Below are positions 12,215 through 25,009 of a stretch of DNA of 64,000 nucleotides, in pieces. Position 1 is the stretch's first letter. Each line of letters begins with the position of its first letter. The notes below the pieces were generated by a model. That model did no database searches and had not been told where the DNA came from. It saw nothing but the letters and a program-made list of their open reading frames with translations. Source of the DNA: Dipteris shenzhenensis (lineage: Eukaryota; Polypodiophyta; Polypodiopsida; Gleicheniales); NCBI GenBank assembly GCA_047967505.1, contig CM106539.1. The stretch is one strand, 5' to 3'. Made by a program: the position numbers and the translations under genes.

Positions 12215-12766
12215 CTAAATTGCATTGAGTAAGTAGAGGGTGCATATACAAGATCTTTTTGTGTTTCGTTTGGTGCATGTGATAGCATCCAAACTAGAAA
12301 AGAAAACTCAAAGAAATCAAAGTAGTATGTGTATGCATGAGCACAGTGACTATGTACCAAAAGCCTATACAATGAGTACAACTTATGATCCTATACATAA
12401 ATGTGCATTTCCCTCACTTAAGCTGTCAGTCATCCTTCGCCTTTCAGAACAAATCCCAAAAGATAGGTCAAAGGGAAGAGGAAGAAAATATGCAGAATGT
12501 GAAGTCCACTTGGATCAAAGACTAGTCGATCGAAAGATGATTGCATGAGAACTGTGTGTATGGCTGCATGCTAAACATGTCAAAGCTGAACATGTCATAA
12601 GTCAACCTGGACTATGCAGCTGCTCTATAGAAGAGGCATCCGGATGTGAGGCTAGTCGATGTAACTGTAAAGAAAGAATTCGGTAGGTTGTGACAAACAA
12701 AGGTGTCACCAACCCAAAAGAATTGAGAGAGAGAGAGAGGGGGGCGACTCAAAGCAAGCACCAGAG

Positions 12767-12900
12767 AAAGACTGGCTAGCATGAAGCAATAGGAAGACTA
12801 GCTAGCACAAAGCAGTAGGAAGAGGGTAAGCATGAAGCAACATTAAGACTAGCTAGCATGAAGTAGTAGGAAGACTAGCTAACGTGAAGCACCATAAAGG
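12767..12900. repeat. Imperfect minisatellite of about 25 bp
   Basis: Units around GACTAGCTAGCATGAAGCAG followed by TAGGAA are repeated about five times with substitutions and small length changes. A second short duplication, CAAGAAGCAAGGAGTGA, occurs twice near 13,040 and 13,073. Confidence 0.65.
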
Positions 12901-15900
12901 TGACCCAAAATGACTAACATTCATGGCAAGGACTGGAGGGAAAAATTCAAAAGACCAAGGGTACTTGCTGTTGTAGTTGCTTGATGGGTTTTTTTTTGAG
13001 TGGTCAATGAACTATTGCTAAGTGCCCAATTAACTTTAGTGCAAGAAGCAAGGAGTGACAAGCTTTAGTGCAAGAAGCAAGGAGTGAGAAGCTCCACTCG
13101 GCTTGCTGCAATCTATCGCTTGACCATTAAAGGAGTCTCATATAATCTGAAAGTCAATCGGTTACTCTCACTCATGAGTCAAAAGAAAGGGAGAAGTTAC
13201 AAAGATACAACCCAAAGTAAGAGGCATTTGACAAAAGTAGTCAAAACATAGAGCTAAAACTAGGGCGTAGTGTGAAGTAGGAGCCACCTTAGAGGAGACT
13301 CAAAAGAAGGTAGGGTTGATGGAAAATTAGCAAGCAAATACTATGTAAGGTTTCACTATGGAAGGAGCATATGAAGGTTTTATAATAAGTAAAGACATGA
13401 GAAGGGGAAACTAAGAACATGAGAGAGAGTTGAAAGATGAAGGCAATGAAGTAAATAATGCACAAGAGTTTGAGGTTGCGACGAATTGAAGGTGAGAGTA
13501 ACTTACAGGAGGTATGTAGGAAGATTAAAAGGAGCCTTGTGAGAGTTTGAGGAGCTATGGGCAAATTTAAAGGGGCCATTGAAGTGAAAAATTGCATAAA
13601 CATCGTAGGCGGTGACATCATGAAAAGACCAAGTGGCATTGGAAAAGACCAGAGGGGGAGGGTAGTTTGTGTGGTTGGGTTATGGTGGGCGGATGGTAAG
13701 GTGTAGGGGGGGGTTTGCTACTATAGGGGGAAGGTAAGATTTAGGGGGTTTTGGGCTGGGTTTAAGGTTCTAAGAGTAGGGGGGATTAAATAAGGCACAA
13801 AGGAAAAATTGCACATAAAACTAAATATTGAGAGGGGTGGGGGGTTCTAATAAAAAACACATAAAAGTAAATAATGCACACAAAGCTAATTACCAAAATC
13901 AAGGGTGAAAAAGGAGGTGGTGCCCCTATCCGAGGAGCAGCTGGGGTTGGGTTGAGGGGTGTGGGTGTCAGTAAATCTTTAACAAAAAGGGGGGGGGTGT
14001 TTTATAAATAGTTCAAGTAGGAGAGGGGAAAGGATCAAATATAAAAAATCATGTGTGTGCACCTCTGTGTGTGTGTCCTAATCTTATCTACATACTTTCC
14101 ACATAATCACGTCATTTCCTTTCTATTCCCTCCTTTTGGATCTTAAAGTTTAACCAAGTTGGATACATATCACCACTACTACCATCAAATACTCTCCCTC
14201 CAACAATAATATAAGGAAAGCTAGTTTCTAGAAAGGGATTAACCCAATTAATAGAAGGACCCCTCCCCTAAATTTACAAAAGTAATTAACCAACCCATTA
14301 CAAACCCAACTTTTATTTTCATAGATCCCAATCCATACATAGCTGGTAACCCACATTACGTTAATAGTCTTTTTCAATAAACTATAGATTCCATCTCCAG
14401 ACACCATCATAATTCCATAATCCAAAGAGAGAATAAATATAAGAATGGTAAATTTTGTATAATCCATATGTTCAAGTATTCGCTGCTCCCTAGATCAAGT
14501 TCATCTAACTACTAGCCAACACTATCTCAGAGCATTACTAAAAAAGTATCCAAAAAAAAAAAAAATCTTGCCCTATGCTATAATAATTTCTCAAATACCT
14601 CAGCCAAAGGCTAATACTAGGGCACCAATTACTATATATTCAGTTGCCAGAAGTCAACTACCAAGTCCTATTAGTCCTTTTGCTAGAGCTAAAACTGTAG
14701 AAAGCCAAGGTAAAGTAGTGTAGGACACTTCTCTAAGGATATAGTCTTGCTGCTGCAGTGAGTTCCTTCTGTAGGCTCCGAGATAGATATCATGCAAGCC
14801 TTGTAGAAACGTACACTAGCTCACCTGCCCCCATCCAACATAAACAACCGGAGTTAATTTGCAATGGGAAGACATGCTTTGTAGGTAGCGTACAATTGTT
14901 ATCCATGTTCTCCTACAATAGTTTGCAAGAAATTATTCTAGGAGCTATATGTTGGATTGTAAAGAGTCGAGATGTCCAAGGGTTTTAATCCTATGAGTGA
15001 CTTGGACTAATGTCAGTCGTCAAACAGTCAATTTTTCATATTAAAATGCAATCTCTATCTAGATGCTAAATTTTACATACCAAATCAGCAAGAAAATGTC
15101 ATTTTGCAGTGTGTGATTGCTTAACCTAGACTTCCTTAAACATAAAACCAAGGTATAACTTACCCAAGAAAATTTCATGTTGTCCAACAATAATACCTTT
15201 TTGGGTCAGAGGCCCCAATACTGAACTATAGTAAATCCTATTTAATTAGTTTGCTAAATTCCTTTAAAAATGTTAGGATCTCCCTATATAAGAATTGTAG
15301 CAATACTTAAGCCCTATTTAGTGGGGAAAACAATGCAAGCTAAGGTGGTTAGTCCCCTTAGAGGGTTATCTTTTTCTTCTAAAATAAGCTTTTAGAATTA
15401 TAACGGTTCGTGATTTAAAAAACCACAGTGGGGTAGAATCAAAGACTAGTAACTCCACCCCTTTTCTTAGGAACTAATGAGCCTTACCACCAAGGCTTGA
15501 ATCCATTATTACACTGCTTCAAAAATATTCATTTGTTAGTTAGCACATTCCATCCATATAGAGCTAAAGCTTGTGATAGAGAATGGTAGGGTGCATCGAC
15601 TTGTCAAAACATATGCAGACGTTCAAGTTCATTACTAACTATTCAAAATCATTATATATTTTCCCAAGATTAGGTGTTAGCCTTGTAGTTTTGCCAAGGA
15701 GATTGCTCCAGCACAAAACCATGTTGATCCCAAAGAGAAGGGTAGCCAAACTCCCAGGTCATGAGAGTGGTTTACCCTCATCCCTTGGGGGGCAAGCTTC
15801 CTTTAAAGGATGTACAAGAATGAAGCAATAAAAAAGTAACTTTTGAACTTGTACTTTAAGTGGATCATCTGGGGCAGAACACAGAATGCAACTTTTGCTC

Positions 15901-16450
15901 CATTATCATGGGTCAAAGCGAGAAGAATATCCTAGGCAGGGGTACTCAGCAAAAGTAGTAGCAAATTGATCCTAGCGTGGCATGTTGTTTCCTATCCAGA
16001 CTCATCTGAAACAATTCATTTGGACATAGGTCAACTTGAGGGCCAAAGAGAACGTGGTTCGAGTCATGAAGAAGCTACCTATAAAGAAGACGTAGAAGTG
16101 TCAGATCAAAAATCAGCGAGGCAAGCTACAATAGGATCCACATGATCCACATGAGGGTGATACTACTTGTCAAGTTGAAGGGAGGGGCAAGAATAGATCC
16201 TTTTTGGGGTGATGTATAACTAGCCACTTACTATACTTTAATAGAGTTAAAAACTCTCAAAACTCGCAAAGTGCCAAGGCCCATGAAACTAAAGGTTGAG
16301 GAAGGTCATGCATCTTTGCCCGTGCAAAGCACGAGTTCAATACTGGGGCTAGGATATACTAAAGGCATCTTTGTTAGGGGAAGGGGAAAACTTCACGAAT
16401 TTTATTTTTTTTTGAAATTTCCGATTGTGTGGTGTTAGGTTTCCAAGGTG
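12901..16450. other. No recognisable gene or element
   Basis: Contains short homopolymer and G-rich tracts (13,640-13,990), a (GT)n run near 14,060-14,080, and frames without motifs. I see nothing supportable as coding, RNA or mobile sequence. Confidence 0.3.
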
Positions 16451-18490
16451 CCAATTCTCTCTGTAATTGCTGCTCTGCCTCTCTTCCGACGAGCCCCTGA
16501 TTCATTTCTCGTCGGTGAAATTTCCATCTGTGGTCTGTTCTGTCCGAATTGATGACCGTGACCTTCGTCATTCCTTCTTCTGTGAACTGGGGAGCGTGAT
16601 CTGTGTCGTTTCAATGGTGTATCTTAGTGCTGCTGCCTCAGTGGCATTCTTACAAAATCTTCCACAGTTAGCGCTTGCATTGTTGCATGTCCTGTCCTTG
16701 TTTACCCGAGAGGGTTGGATCGTCTGTGTATCTTGGAAGACTTCGCCGCTGTTGGGTTTGCGCTCTTCAGTGGTGTTCTTCTAAAACGTTGCCCGATATG
16801 GCCTGATCGGCAAAGGTATGGCTTCATCGTCCGTGTGCCTATATAATCTATGGAGAAGTATGGGTTTGCATCACCGATCATACCTTGCACTATATACTCT
16901 TGTACGTTTTCTCTCCTGTCACTATGGCCTGTCTCGTTGAATTCTCTGCTGATTCCATGGAGACTAGTAGTCGAAACTTTGAGCGTGGTGCGATTTGATC
17001 ACTTTACGGACTTTTGCGGTTTACTTCCTTTCTTCATTTGTTCGACTGTTCTTCATTATCGTATGCACTTCTCCTTTTGAAAGGTACAAATTGCGGAACT
17101 GTCAAAACTGGAGAAGTTTGCCGATCCTCTCCATGTGGCACCCATTCACGCCAAGGGTGTAGATGAAAATTGGCACTGTGACACATAGCATTCCTACTCC
17201 ATTGTATGGTATTTGTCGGTTTAGCTGTAGCGTTATTTGATTGTCTCTGGAACTAAAGAGTGTGTTGGTTGAAAGTGTCAGCGGAAAGTTTTCCCGACAA
17301 ACAAAAGGCCGGTGTTCGTGACTCGGACCAATCTATGCAAGATATTCATTTACAGGATCCATGCCCCATGTTATGAGGAAAATGTATCACAGAGAACACT
17401 ATTCCAAACTGTGAATCAGGCAAGCAAGTTCTTCGTTTTTCTACCCCTTCTTGATGTGCAAGTTGTGTCCATTGACCCGTGCAACGATACGTAGAGTGCC
17501 TACTCCCTATCCTTAACAAAGCTTCTTCGATTCCTCTGTCCCATGGTAAGAAAATCTTGAACGACAAAGCTGAAATTTTGGGTCAGAAGCCGTTAACGGT
17601 GTGTCCTCTATCAGTTACCTGCATCTACACTTTAGTTGTGTATCCACATGTGAATGTTGGCTTTGTGCATGTGAGTGTCCCCTAACTAGTATTTTGTGTG
17701 ACAAGGTCTGCAATTGAGATTCGCCATACAGTGTCCCATAATTTTGCCAACAGCTCTAAGTATCTAAAGCAGGGATGTCTCCTAAATCAATCTCCAATAG
17801 GTAAAACATCTTTGAAGAAAGCATTCCATGCGGTGGAAAAGTATGCTTACGAAGAAGGTATTATTCTCTGTGCTTAAGATCTTCCAGATTTAATTTTATT
17901 TGAGATGGTAAAGTTGATGTGCTGTACACTTTTCCACACTTTACCTTAATCAGTATTCTAATCTGCAGGCTATTTTTTTAAGAATCAACGATTGAGTGCC
18001 TACTACACAAGTTATGTTGGCTGCTGTTACAGTTTATATATTTAAAGAGATTGTAATTTATGGATGCTTCCATGAAACAGTCAGTCCATTAGTGGTTTTT
18101 TAAATCACTCATTCCTGATTGTAATACTTTGAGTCCTATATTTCGAGTGTAGTCCAAATCCTTGGACTTTTTTTGGTCTTTAGTGGGAGCATAACTTTCA
18201 TTCAAATAATTTTGTTGCAATTTTACTGTTGTAATTTTGTTTCGACTGATTCTTGTTTCGACTGATTCTTGAGTATTATAGGTGACTTTGAATGCACAAA
18301 TGTGAGACACTTTGTGTTCTATGAGAGGCATTTTTGGACTGACAGCATTCCATTTATCAATGTTTAGCAAGCAAGCATTCTGCTCTCAAGAAGTAATTTG
18401 AAGATGACGCCACCTCTTCTTCACCTCCAAAAGATAGGTACACTAGTGCACCTCCTCTGGAAAGTGGTATCTTTAATGCTGGTGCCATAG
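16451..18490. other. Less AT-rich region upstream of an RPA-like exon; genes not resolved
   Basis: Base composition differs from the flanks and several short plus-strand frames have a coding-like feel, but none shows a motif. It may be the 5' part of the RPA-like gene that follows, or decayed Helitron sequence. Confidence 0.25.
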
Positions 18491-18495
18491 TTCCA

Positions 18496-19792
18496 GTGGG
18501 TGAAAATTTTGTAGGGATGGGGAACTCACTTTCAACACTACCTATTGATGTATTGTTTGAGTTTATAAATCACTGGTTCGCATTTGAGGGGAAGCTGTTG
18601 GTCATGTACAACACCTATAAGGCTAGGAATCCTATGTATCCCATCTGTATTCGTGCAGGTTTCACAGATAGAACCAATAAGCCTTGTTGTCCCCCACTTT
18701 TTGGTGGAACAATATAGGGATTATCTTGAGGTTTAGTCCTTTTATCGTATTGACGGTGCTATTGTAGTTGAACGAGGTACTGGCGAGGGTGGGATCGCAA
18801 ACTATTCCCTACATGTGAATGCTACAACTGTAGTTATCCGTGGTGAGCCTTTTGAGGGAACCATTAATTTCCTGGGTGAGAATACTATTGGATGCTACCT
18901 CCCATGGGTTTCTGAGCAGATGAGATCAAGTTTTGAAAATGTAGTTAATGTTGTTACTACCATTGCATTTGTGGTCATCAAAGTTGACTCGAACAGTCCC
19001 ACAAAGGACCAACTTATTATTGCTGATGGACCATGAAATGAGGATAGAGCAATAGTAAGTGAATTTCATTCACATTTTTTTATTAGAAGAGAAACTTTAA
19101 CTATAGAGGCTAATTCAACCTTTGTTCACAGCTGACATTTGTCAATGAACGCAAAAGCATGCAAGCACAACTCATCCATGAATTCCACGAGAACGGGATA
19201 GTGATGCACATGCTACGTAATGTGTCCTACATGCATGCACGAGATTCCCTTTGTGTTTATGACTTTACAATCTTGGGTGATGTTCATGAGGGCACGTAGA
19301 GGGAGGAACTGAAGCAGGCATTTATCACGCAAGTTTCAAACCTTGGATATGGGAGGAAGGGATAAATGTTCTTATATTGCTATGCATGGTTTGCATTTTA
19401 TTGAATGTAGTAATGTCTGCTGTTCACTGTCACAGGTGTTTGGCATTTTGCATTTCACTAGGATCAATGGTCAGCTCGTGCAGTTCCAATGCTCAGTTTG
19501 TTTTGGAACTCACGTGAATAGAGATCCAGCCAGGCCTTTCTGCTATACATGCGATGCACTACAGGTTGTTATGAAAGAAGCATCTTTGAAGGGTAGGATT
19601 CTGCTAGAAGATGGATATGATGTCTCTGTACAGATTATTGGACCACATGGCGATGATGTTGTGTCTTTGCAAACTCCTTTTCTTGTTCTTCATGATGACA
19701 ATCTATTGCGTGTTTGTTCCATGCTCTTGGAATTGAAGTCTACATTTACTGTCAACAGTTCTAGTCACATCATTGATTATGATGCTGAGTAA
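18496..19792 (+). pseudogene. RPA1/OB-fold-like accessory gene remnant, copy 1
   Basis: The best part is an exon at 19,436-19,792 that follows a good acceptor (CACAG). It encodes about 118 residues starting VFGILHFTRINGQLVQF, with a zinc-ribbon spacing CSVC, 13 residues, CYTC, then ASLKGRILLEDGYDVSVQI and a final strand ELKSTFTV. The C-x2-C-x13-C-x2-C ribbon inside an OB-like strand pattern is what the C-terminal DNA-binding domain of replication protein A large subunit shows. Upstream frames at 18,496-18,717 and 18,815-19,036 are probably further pieces, interrupted by stops. A clear paralogue lies at 44,508-44,759 beside Helitron Rep sequence. RPA-like genes are known companions of plant Helitrons, which favours a mobile-element origin. 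The RPA assignment rests on pattern only. Confidence 0.5.
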
Positions 19793-21740
19793 CTAGTACA
19801 TCTCGTAGTGATGACTTCCTCCTGTCTTTTTCTTTTTAATAAAGAGGAAGTACTTCCTCTCAACTGGCATTGTAATAAAGAGGGTGATATGCCTTCATTT
19901 TGGTGGTCAGGTTTATCTTGTGCTCTCATGATTGAACATTGTTGTCTTCAATGAACTGAAATTTATGATGAGTTTCTGCTGCTCTTCTATGTAACCACAG
20001 CACAATTAAAATACAATTGCTGTACTTTCTGATGATTTCCAGAAACTCAGATTTATCATCAATTTCTGCTGCTGTTGTATGTCATTATCGATTTTGTGGT
20101 TCATTTTTTCTGTCAAAGTCCATTTTTGCGATTCAAATAATGTGCATGATATAAGTGAATGAAGAGTCTTTTTATGTCCTCAGTTGGAGCAGTTTATACA
20201 TGAAAATGACGTCAATTTATCTTCTGGGCTTTCTCCAAAACTTGACTTCTGGTAGACTGGTAGTCTATCAGAGATGTGAATGGTTTCTGTATGAATTGCA
20301 CATTCAGCTCTTTATGGAATTGAAATAATGTTCATTCAATAACTAAATGGAGAGGCATTTGATGTCATCAGTCCAACGACTTTCATACATGAAAATGGTG
20401 TTAACGTTTCCTCCGTACTTTCTCCAAAACTGAAGTTACAGTTTGGAATCATACAGTTGAATGTTATGTAATATTGATGTCAACTTTAGCTGTGTCTTAT
20501 GTACTTGTTATTGAAATCCACTTCTGGGACTCATTATTTTGGTTAAATGAGTAGATGAAGCAACATTCCACTTTAGCATGTCAAGAAATCGAGTTTTCAT
20601 ACACGGTCCTACAGTCGAACGATTCCTATATGAATGACATATTTAGTTGTATGATTTGTACTTAGTCAGCAAATCCATTTTTGGGAATGAGCTAGTCGTT
20701 TCAACATTGAGGTCACCTCCATAGATAGAGGAATGTGAAAGTCACCTTCACAGTGACACTCTGATAGTAAGATTTTCTGATAGTACTTTTCAAGCAGTCA
20801 ACTCCCCTTGGAAATTTCCACTTGATGGACCTGAATGAGCCTCTTGCAATACGATGGCTCGTTCATGTGGTAACACCCAACGGTGTAAAATGCCATCCAC
20901 ACATTGTCGATAGAGCTGCCCACCAATTGACTACATTTATCTCAAGGCATGGTTTCAGGAAATGTACCTTTAGAGAAGTTGTGTCTACAACCAAGTTCGC
21001 ATGGTAGACCAAGATAGGGAAAAGATAGCCTTATCACCGAATGGGAAGTGTTTCTATAGGCACCAGAACCAAAGAGACATGTAATGTTATCCGAGGAGAA
21101 TATGGAAAGGATGCTTATGCGAGTTTGTTGCAAGAGTCTTTGCATTAGAGAAGTTGGGAAAGATGATTGTGCAGCCATACGCCTTGGTATTTGGAGTAAG
21201 ACAGTGCCTAATAGACATAACTATCTTCTTCAAGAGTTTTCATGCTTTCTTCATCAAGGCACTGATCAAGATTTGAGCACAAGACACTGCAAACTTTGAT
21301 TGAAACCCATGGTTAATGGGAGACCCATTTGCAATCGAGGATATTAATGGTTAACTGGACTATCACATGGCACATACTGGACCATATGGGCAGAGGTGAA
21401 AGAAAAAGTGGTTCATACAATTCATGGAAATACCTACAAGCTTAAATGCCATGGAAGCACTATAAATGCAACCGCAACATTAAAGTAAGTTCTCGAAGAC
21501 CATGCATTACCACAGCCTCATCTTTAACAAACAATGCTAGATGGACGTGTCGAATGTCAACAACATCTTCCTTTGGAAATGACAAAGAAGGTCGTTCTAG
21601 AAACTCTCAATAAAACTTTACAAGATAGAGACGAGAGCATGATTTCATAGTCAACCTTGTACATTTTTGCCATGTCAAGACACCATCAAAGCAAAGGATG
21701 TCAAAATGTAAGACATGTGATGAATTGTGACCACGTTGAA
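19793..21740. other. Non-coding stretch after the RPA-like exon
   Basis: Contains short sequence echoes, such as the twice-occurring TTTCTCCAAAACT near 20,231 and 20,420, and one short plus-strand frame at 20,822-21,007 without a motif. No gene is supported. Confidence 0.3.
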
Positions 21741-22547
21741 TTATGAAAATCCCCAAATGTACCCCTCATCCTCTGGAGGATGTAAGTCTGCCACACTTAT
21801 AGAAAAATCTACGAGACTTGTATCTTCTTGTTGCAAATCCTCCTGATCATCACTATCCAATTTTTCGCCTGGTCTTAAATAACCTGCACTTGAACGATTT
21901 GCACGTGGTGGAGGAGTTATTTTTGCTCTCTTTCTGGGAATAGCTATGGAACTTGAATTTGCTCCACGATCACTCCTTGTTCCTGTAGTTGCAACAGTCG
22001 ATGGTGTAGGTACAGTTGGAGATACTGTAGTTACTGCTGCAGATATTGTAGTTACTCTTGTCGGAGATACCGTAGTTATCGCCACAGATATTGGTGGTAC
22101 AACTTGAGAGTTACATGTTATAGATGGCGCACTTACTGCTGCTGAAGGTACAATACCACCACTTGGGAATGCATTCTACATTTTCTTCAATGCTTCCAAG
22201 GCACTAAGTAATTCTTGGGATCCTTCAATTGAATCTAGTAAGGGCTTCAAGAAGTGCTTGTGCGTAACTCGTAACTTGTAGACCACATCGTCATTCTTCC
22301 CTTTGCACACAACTTCTATCAAATTGTTTTCTTTAATGTTAATGGTTGAGACCATGCCACCATTTCTTACTGCCTCTGGAGAATATTTCACGCTTGACAC
22401 ATTCTCGGCAGTGATCACCAAAAAATACTTTGATTTGTGCTCCATAAAATACCAAGCATGTTCAAGATATTTAAAAGACACCTTGGAACCAAAACTTGAA
22501 GCCATAGTTTTCTGCAAAGCAATCAAAAATAAAAATGAGAATAACAA
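21741..22547 (-). pseudogene. Protein of unknown function, one in-frame TAG; part of a putative CACTA-like element
   Basis: Two minus-strand open segments are in one frame, separated by a single TAG at 22,176-22,178, giving about 268 codons. The first half from the internal Met (MASSFGSKVSFKYLEHAWYF) to LEALKKM is compact and globular-looking. The second half is a Thr/Val/Ser/Pro-rich linker with internal repeats (VTTVSPT), a basic patch RKRAKITPPPR and an acidic end (DSDDQEDLQQED). This build, a folded domain plus a basic patch and an acidic tail, is compatible with a DNA-binding accessory protein, but no family is recognised. It is transcribed away from the TNP1/EN/SPM-like gene at 27,373, with palindromes and biased DNA between them, the same plan as the CACTA elements at 48.7-64 kb. 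Confidence 0.45.
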
Positions 22548-22564
22548 TGATTTTCAAACTCAAA

Positions 22565-23003
22565 ATATTAAAAAAATTGCTAATTAAATATTTAAATATT
22601 AAAAATTAATTAAAATTTTAAATGTTTAAATATATTTATAAAAATATTTTTTTATATTTTTAGATACTATTTTTTAATCTAATATTTTTTTACATAAATA
22701 ATTTAATTCAAAATATCTTATAAACATAGATAAAATAATTTAATTTAATTTTTTTAAATTTTATTTGATTTTTAAAATTTTTTATTTTATTTATTTAAAT
22801 TTATTTATTTATATATCTATATATTTTAATTTTAATTTATTTTTTTAAAAAAAATTAAAAAATTTTAAATTTTATTTATTTATTTAATTTTAATTTTTAA
22901 ATTAAATTTATTAATTTAATTTTTTATTTATATATTTAAAATTTAATTTAATTTTTTAATATTTATTTATTTATTTTTTTAAAATTAAATTCATTTTTTT
23001 AGT
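22565..23003. other. Extremely AT-rich block
   Basis: About 440 bp made almost only of A and T (ATTTAAAT, TTTATTTATTT and similar words) directly against one of the most GC-rich tracts in the window. It lies upstream of the minus-strand gene that starts at 22,547. No coding potential. It could ease duplex opening or act as a matrix-attachment-like region, which is inference only. Confidence 0.7.
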
Positions 23004-23045
23004 TTTTTAAAGCCCCGAAGGATCCCCACTTAAGGAGAGGAGGGG

Positions 23046-23091
23046 ATTAACCCCCCAACCTGTTGCGTGCGCAATAGGTTGGGGGGTTAAT
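23046..23091. repeat. 46-bp near-perfect palindrome
   Basis: From ATTAACCCCCC to GGGGGGTTAAT the two halves are reverse complements with only two pair mismatches. The centre is CAACCTGTTGCG/TGCGCAATAGGTTG. The same core recurs at 23,995-24,046 and, shortened, several times at 25,010-25,340 and 26,415-27,055, so it is a family motif of this region. Confidence 0.85.
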
Positions 23092-24780
23092 CCCCCGCCC
23101 TCCCCTTCCCTCCTCTCCCATCTGCCCGTCGCTCCTCTCTCCTCCCGCCTCCCCGCCTCTCCCCTCCCCTCCCATCTTCCCTCCGCTCTCCTTCTCGTCC
23201 CTCTCGCCTCCCCGCCCCTCCCGTCCTCCTTCCCACCCTCCCCCCCCTCTCGCCTCCTCCCCCGCCTCTCCCCCTGGCTCTCGCTGCCCCTCCCTCCCTC
23301 TCGCCTCCCCCGCCCCCCCGCCCCTCTCGTGCCTCTCGCTTCCTCTCCCCCCACCCCTCCCCCCGCCTCTCGCCTCCCCCCCTGCCCCTCCCCTGCCTCT
23401 CGCCTCGCCTCCCCCCACCCCTCCCCCCGCCTCTCGCCTCCCCACCCCTCCCCCCTTGCCTCTCGCCTCCCCACCTCTCCCCCTGCCCCTCGCCTCCCCT
23501 CCCCCCACCTCTCGCCTCCTCTCCCCTCCCCCCGCCCCTCCCCCCCCTCTCGTCTCCCCCCACCCCTCCCCCCGCCTCTCGCCTCCCCTCCTCGCCCCCC
23601 CGTCCCTCGCGCCTCCCCGCTGCGGGACCCCCTCGCCTCTCACCTCCCCTCCTCGTTGCACCCTCTCGCCTCCCCTCCTCGCCCCCCCCGCCCCTCACGC
23701 CTCCCCGCTGCGGGACCTCCCCTTCCCACCCCTCACGCCTCCCTGTCGAAGGAGGTTCTTTAGCGGGGAGGCGCGAGGGGCAAGGAGGGGAGGCGAGAGG
23801 GGGCGACAGGGAGGGGAGGCGAGAGGCGGGGGGAGGGGTGGGGGGGGAGGCGAGAGGCAGGGGGAGGGGTGGGGGGGAGGGTCCCGTGGCGGGGAGATGC
23901 GAGGGGCGGGGGGAGGGGAGAGGGGAGAGGGGAGAGGGGAGGAGAGGGGAGGGAAGAGGGGAGAGGGGGGGAAGGGAGGGGGGATTAACCGCCCCCCAAC
24001 CTGTTGCGTGCGCAAGAGGTTGGCCCGCGCAATAGGTTGGGGGGGGTAACCCCCCCCTCCCCGCCTCTCCCCTCCCCTCTCGCCTCCCCTCCCCAGCCCT
24101 CCCATCGCCCCTCCCCTCTCGCCCCTCCCCTCCCCTCTCGCCTCTCCTGCCCCGTCCCTCCCCTGTCGCCCCTCCCCTCCTCGACCCGCCCCTCCCCTCC
24201 CCTCTCGCCCCTCCCCTCCCTGCCCCGCCCCTCCCCTCTCGCCTCCCATCCCCGCCCCTCCCCTCCCCACACCTCCTCACCGCTCAGAGGGGGAAGCGGG
24301 AGAAGAGGGGAGGGGAAGTGGGAGGAGAGGGAGGAAAGGAGAGGAGGGGAGGGGAGGGGGAAGCGAGAGAAGAGGGGAGGGGAAGCGGGAGGAGAGGGGA
24401 AGGGAGGGGAGGGGAGGGAGGAAAGGAGGGGAGGGGGAAGCGGGAGGAGAGGGGAAGGGAGGAAGGGAGGGGAGGGGGAAGTGGGAAGAGAGGGGAAGGG
24501 AGGGGAAGGGCAAGTGGTAGGAGGGAGAGGACAGGGGAAAAGAGGAGGAGGGGAGGGGAAAGGAGGAGAGGGAAAGGGGGAAGCGAAAGGAGGGAGGGGG
24601 GAAGGGAGAGAGGAAGTGGGAGGAGAGGGGATGGGAAGCGGGAGGAGGTGGGAAGGGAGGAGAGGGGATGGGAAGCAGGAGAAGAGGGGAAGGGAGGGGA
24701 GGGAAAGGAGGAGATGGGAAGGGAGGGAGGGAGGGAGTACCTGGGTGGGGAGGTGGTGGAGGAGCTTCAGGAAAGTTGTG
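23092..24780. repeat. GC-rich tract with alternating pyrimidine/purine strand switches
   Basis: The plus strand is pyrimidine-rich (CCCCTCC, CTCTCGCCTCC) at about 23,092-23,754, purine-rich at 23,755-23,985, pyrimidine-rich again at 24,048-24,286 and purine-rich (GGGGAGGGG) at 24,287-24,775. A palindromic core of the CAACCTGTTGCG family sits at 23,995-24,046 between the second and third blocks. Such tracts can form triplex (H-DNA) and G-quadruplex structures, and opposing blocks could pair as very long imperfect hairpins. Frames up to several hundred codons are open here in all directions only because stop codons cannot arise in such sequence, so none is annotated as a gene. Confidence 0.85.
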
Positions 24781-25009
24781 AGAGAGAATGAGGAGAAGTA
24801 GAGTTTTATAGGAAATGGGTAGCTTTTAGGTAAAGTCAGCTTTTTTTAGTTTTTTAGGTTTTTTTAGTTCTTTTAGGTTCACTATAAGTAGAACGTTCTT
24901 CATTCTCTCTTTCATTCAAAGTTCATTCTTTCACACTCCACGCTTCTCTCCTCTCATCAACTTGTTGCAGGATTCTCAAAATTTTTAAAATGTTACAAGA
25001 GGTGAGTTC

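Noticed and set aside
12240-12548. 102-codon plus-strand frame
   Set aside because: No motif, no splice or promoter context, no recognisable homologue; retained only as unexplained sequence.
23007-24801. Very long open frames on both strands (up to about 400 codons) rich in Arg, Gly, Pro and Ser
   Set aside because: All frames are open at once because the purine/pyrimidine tract cannot form stops; no domain, no start context, no codon pattern.
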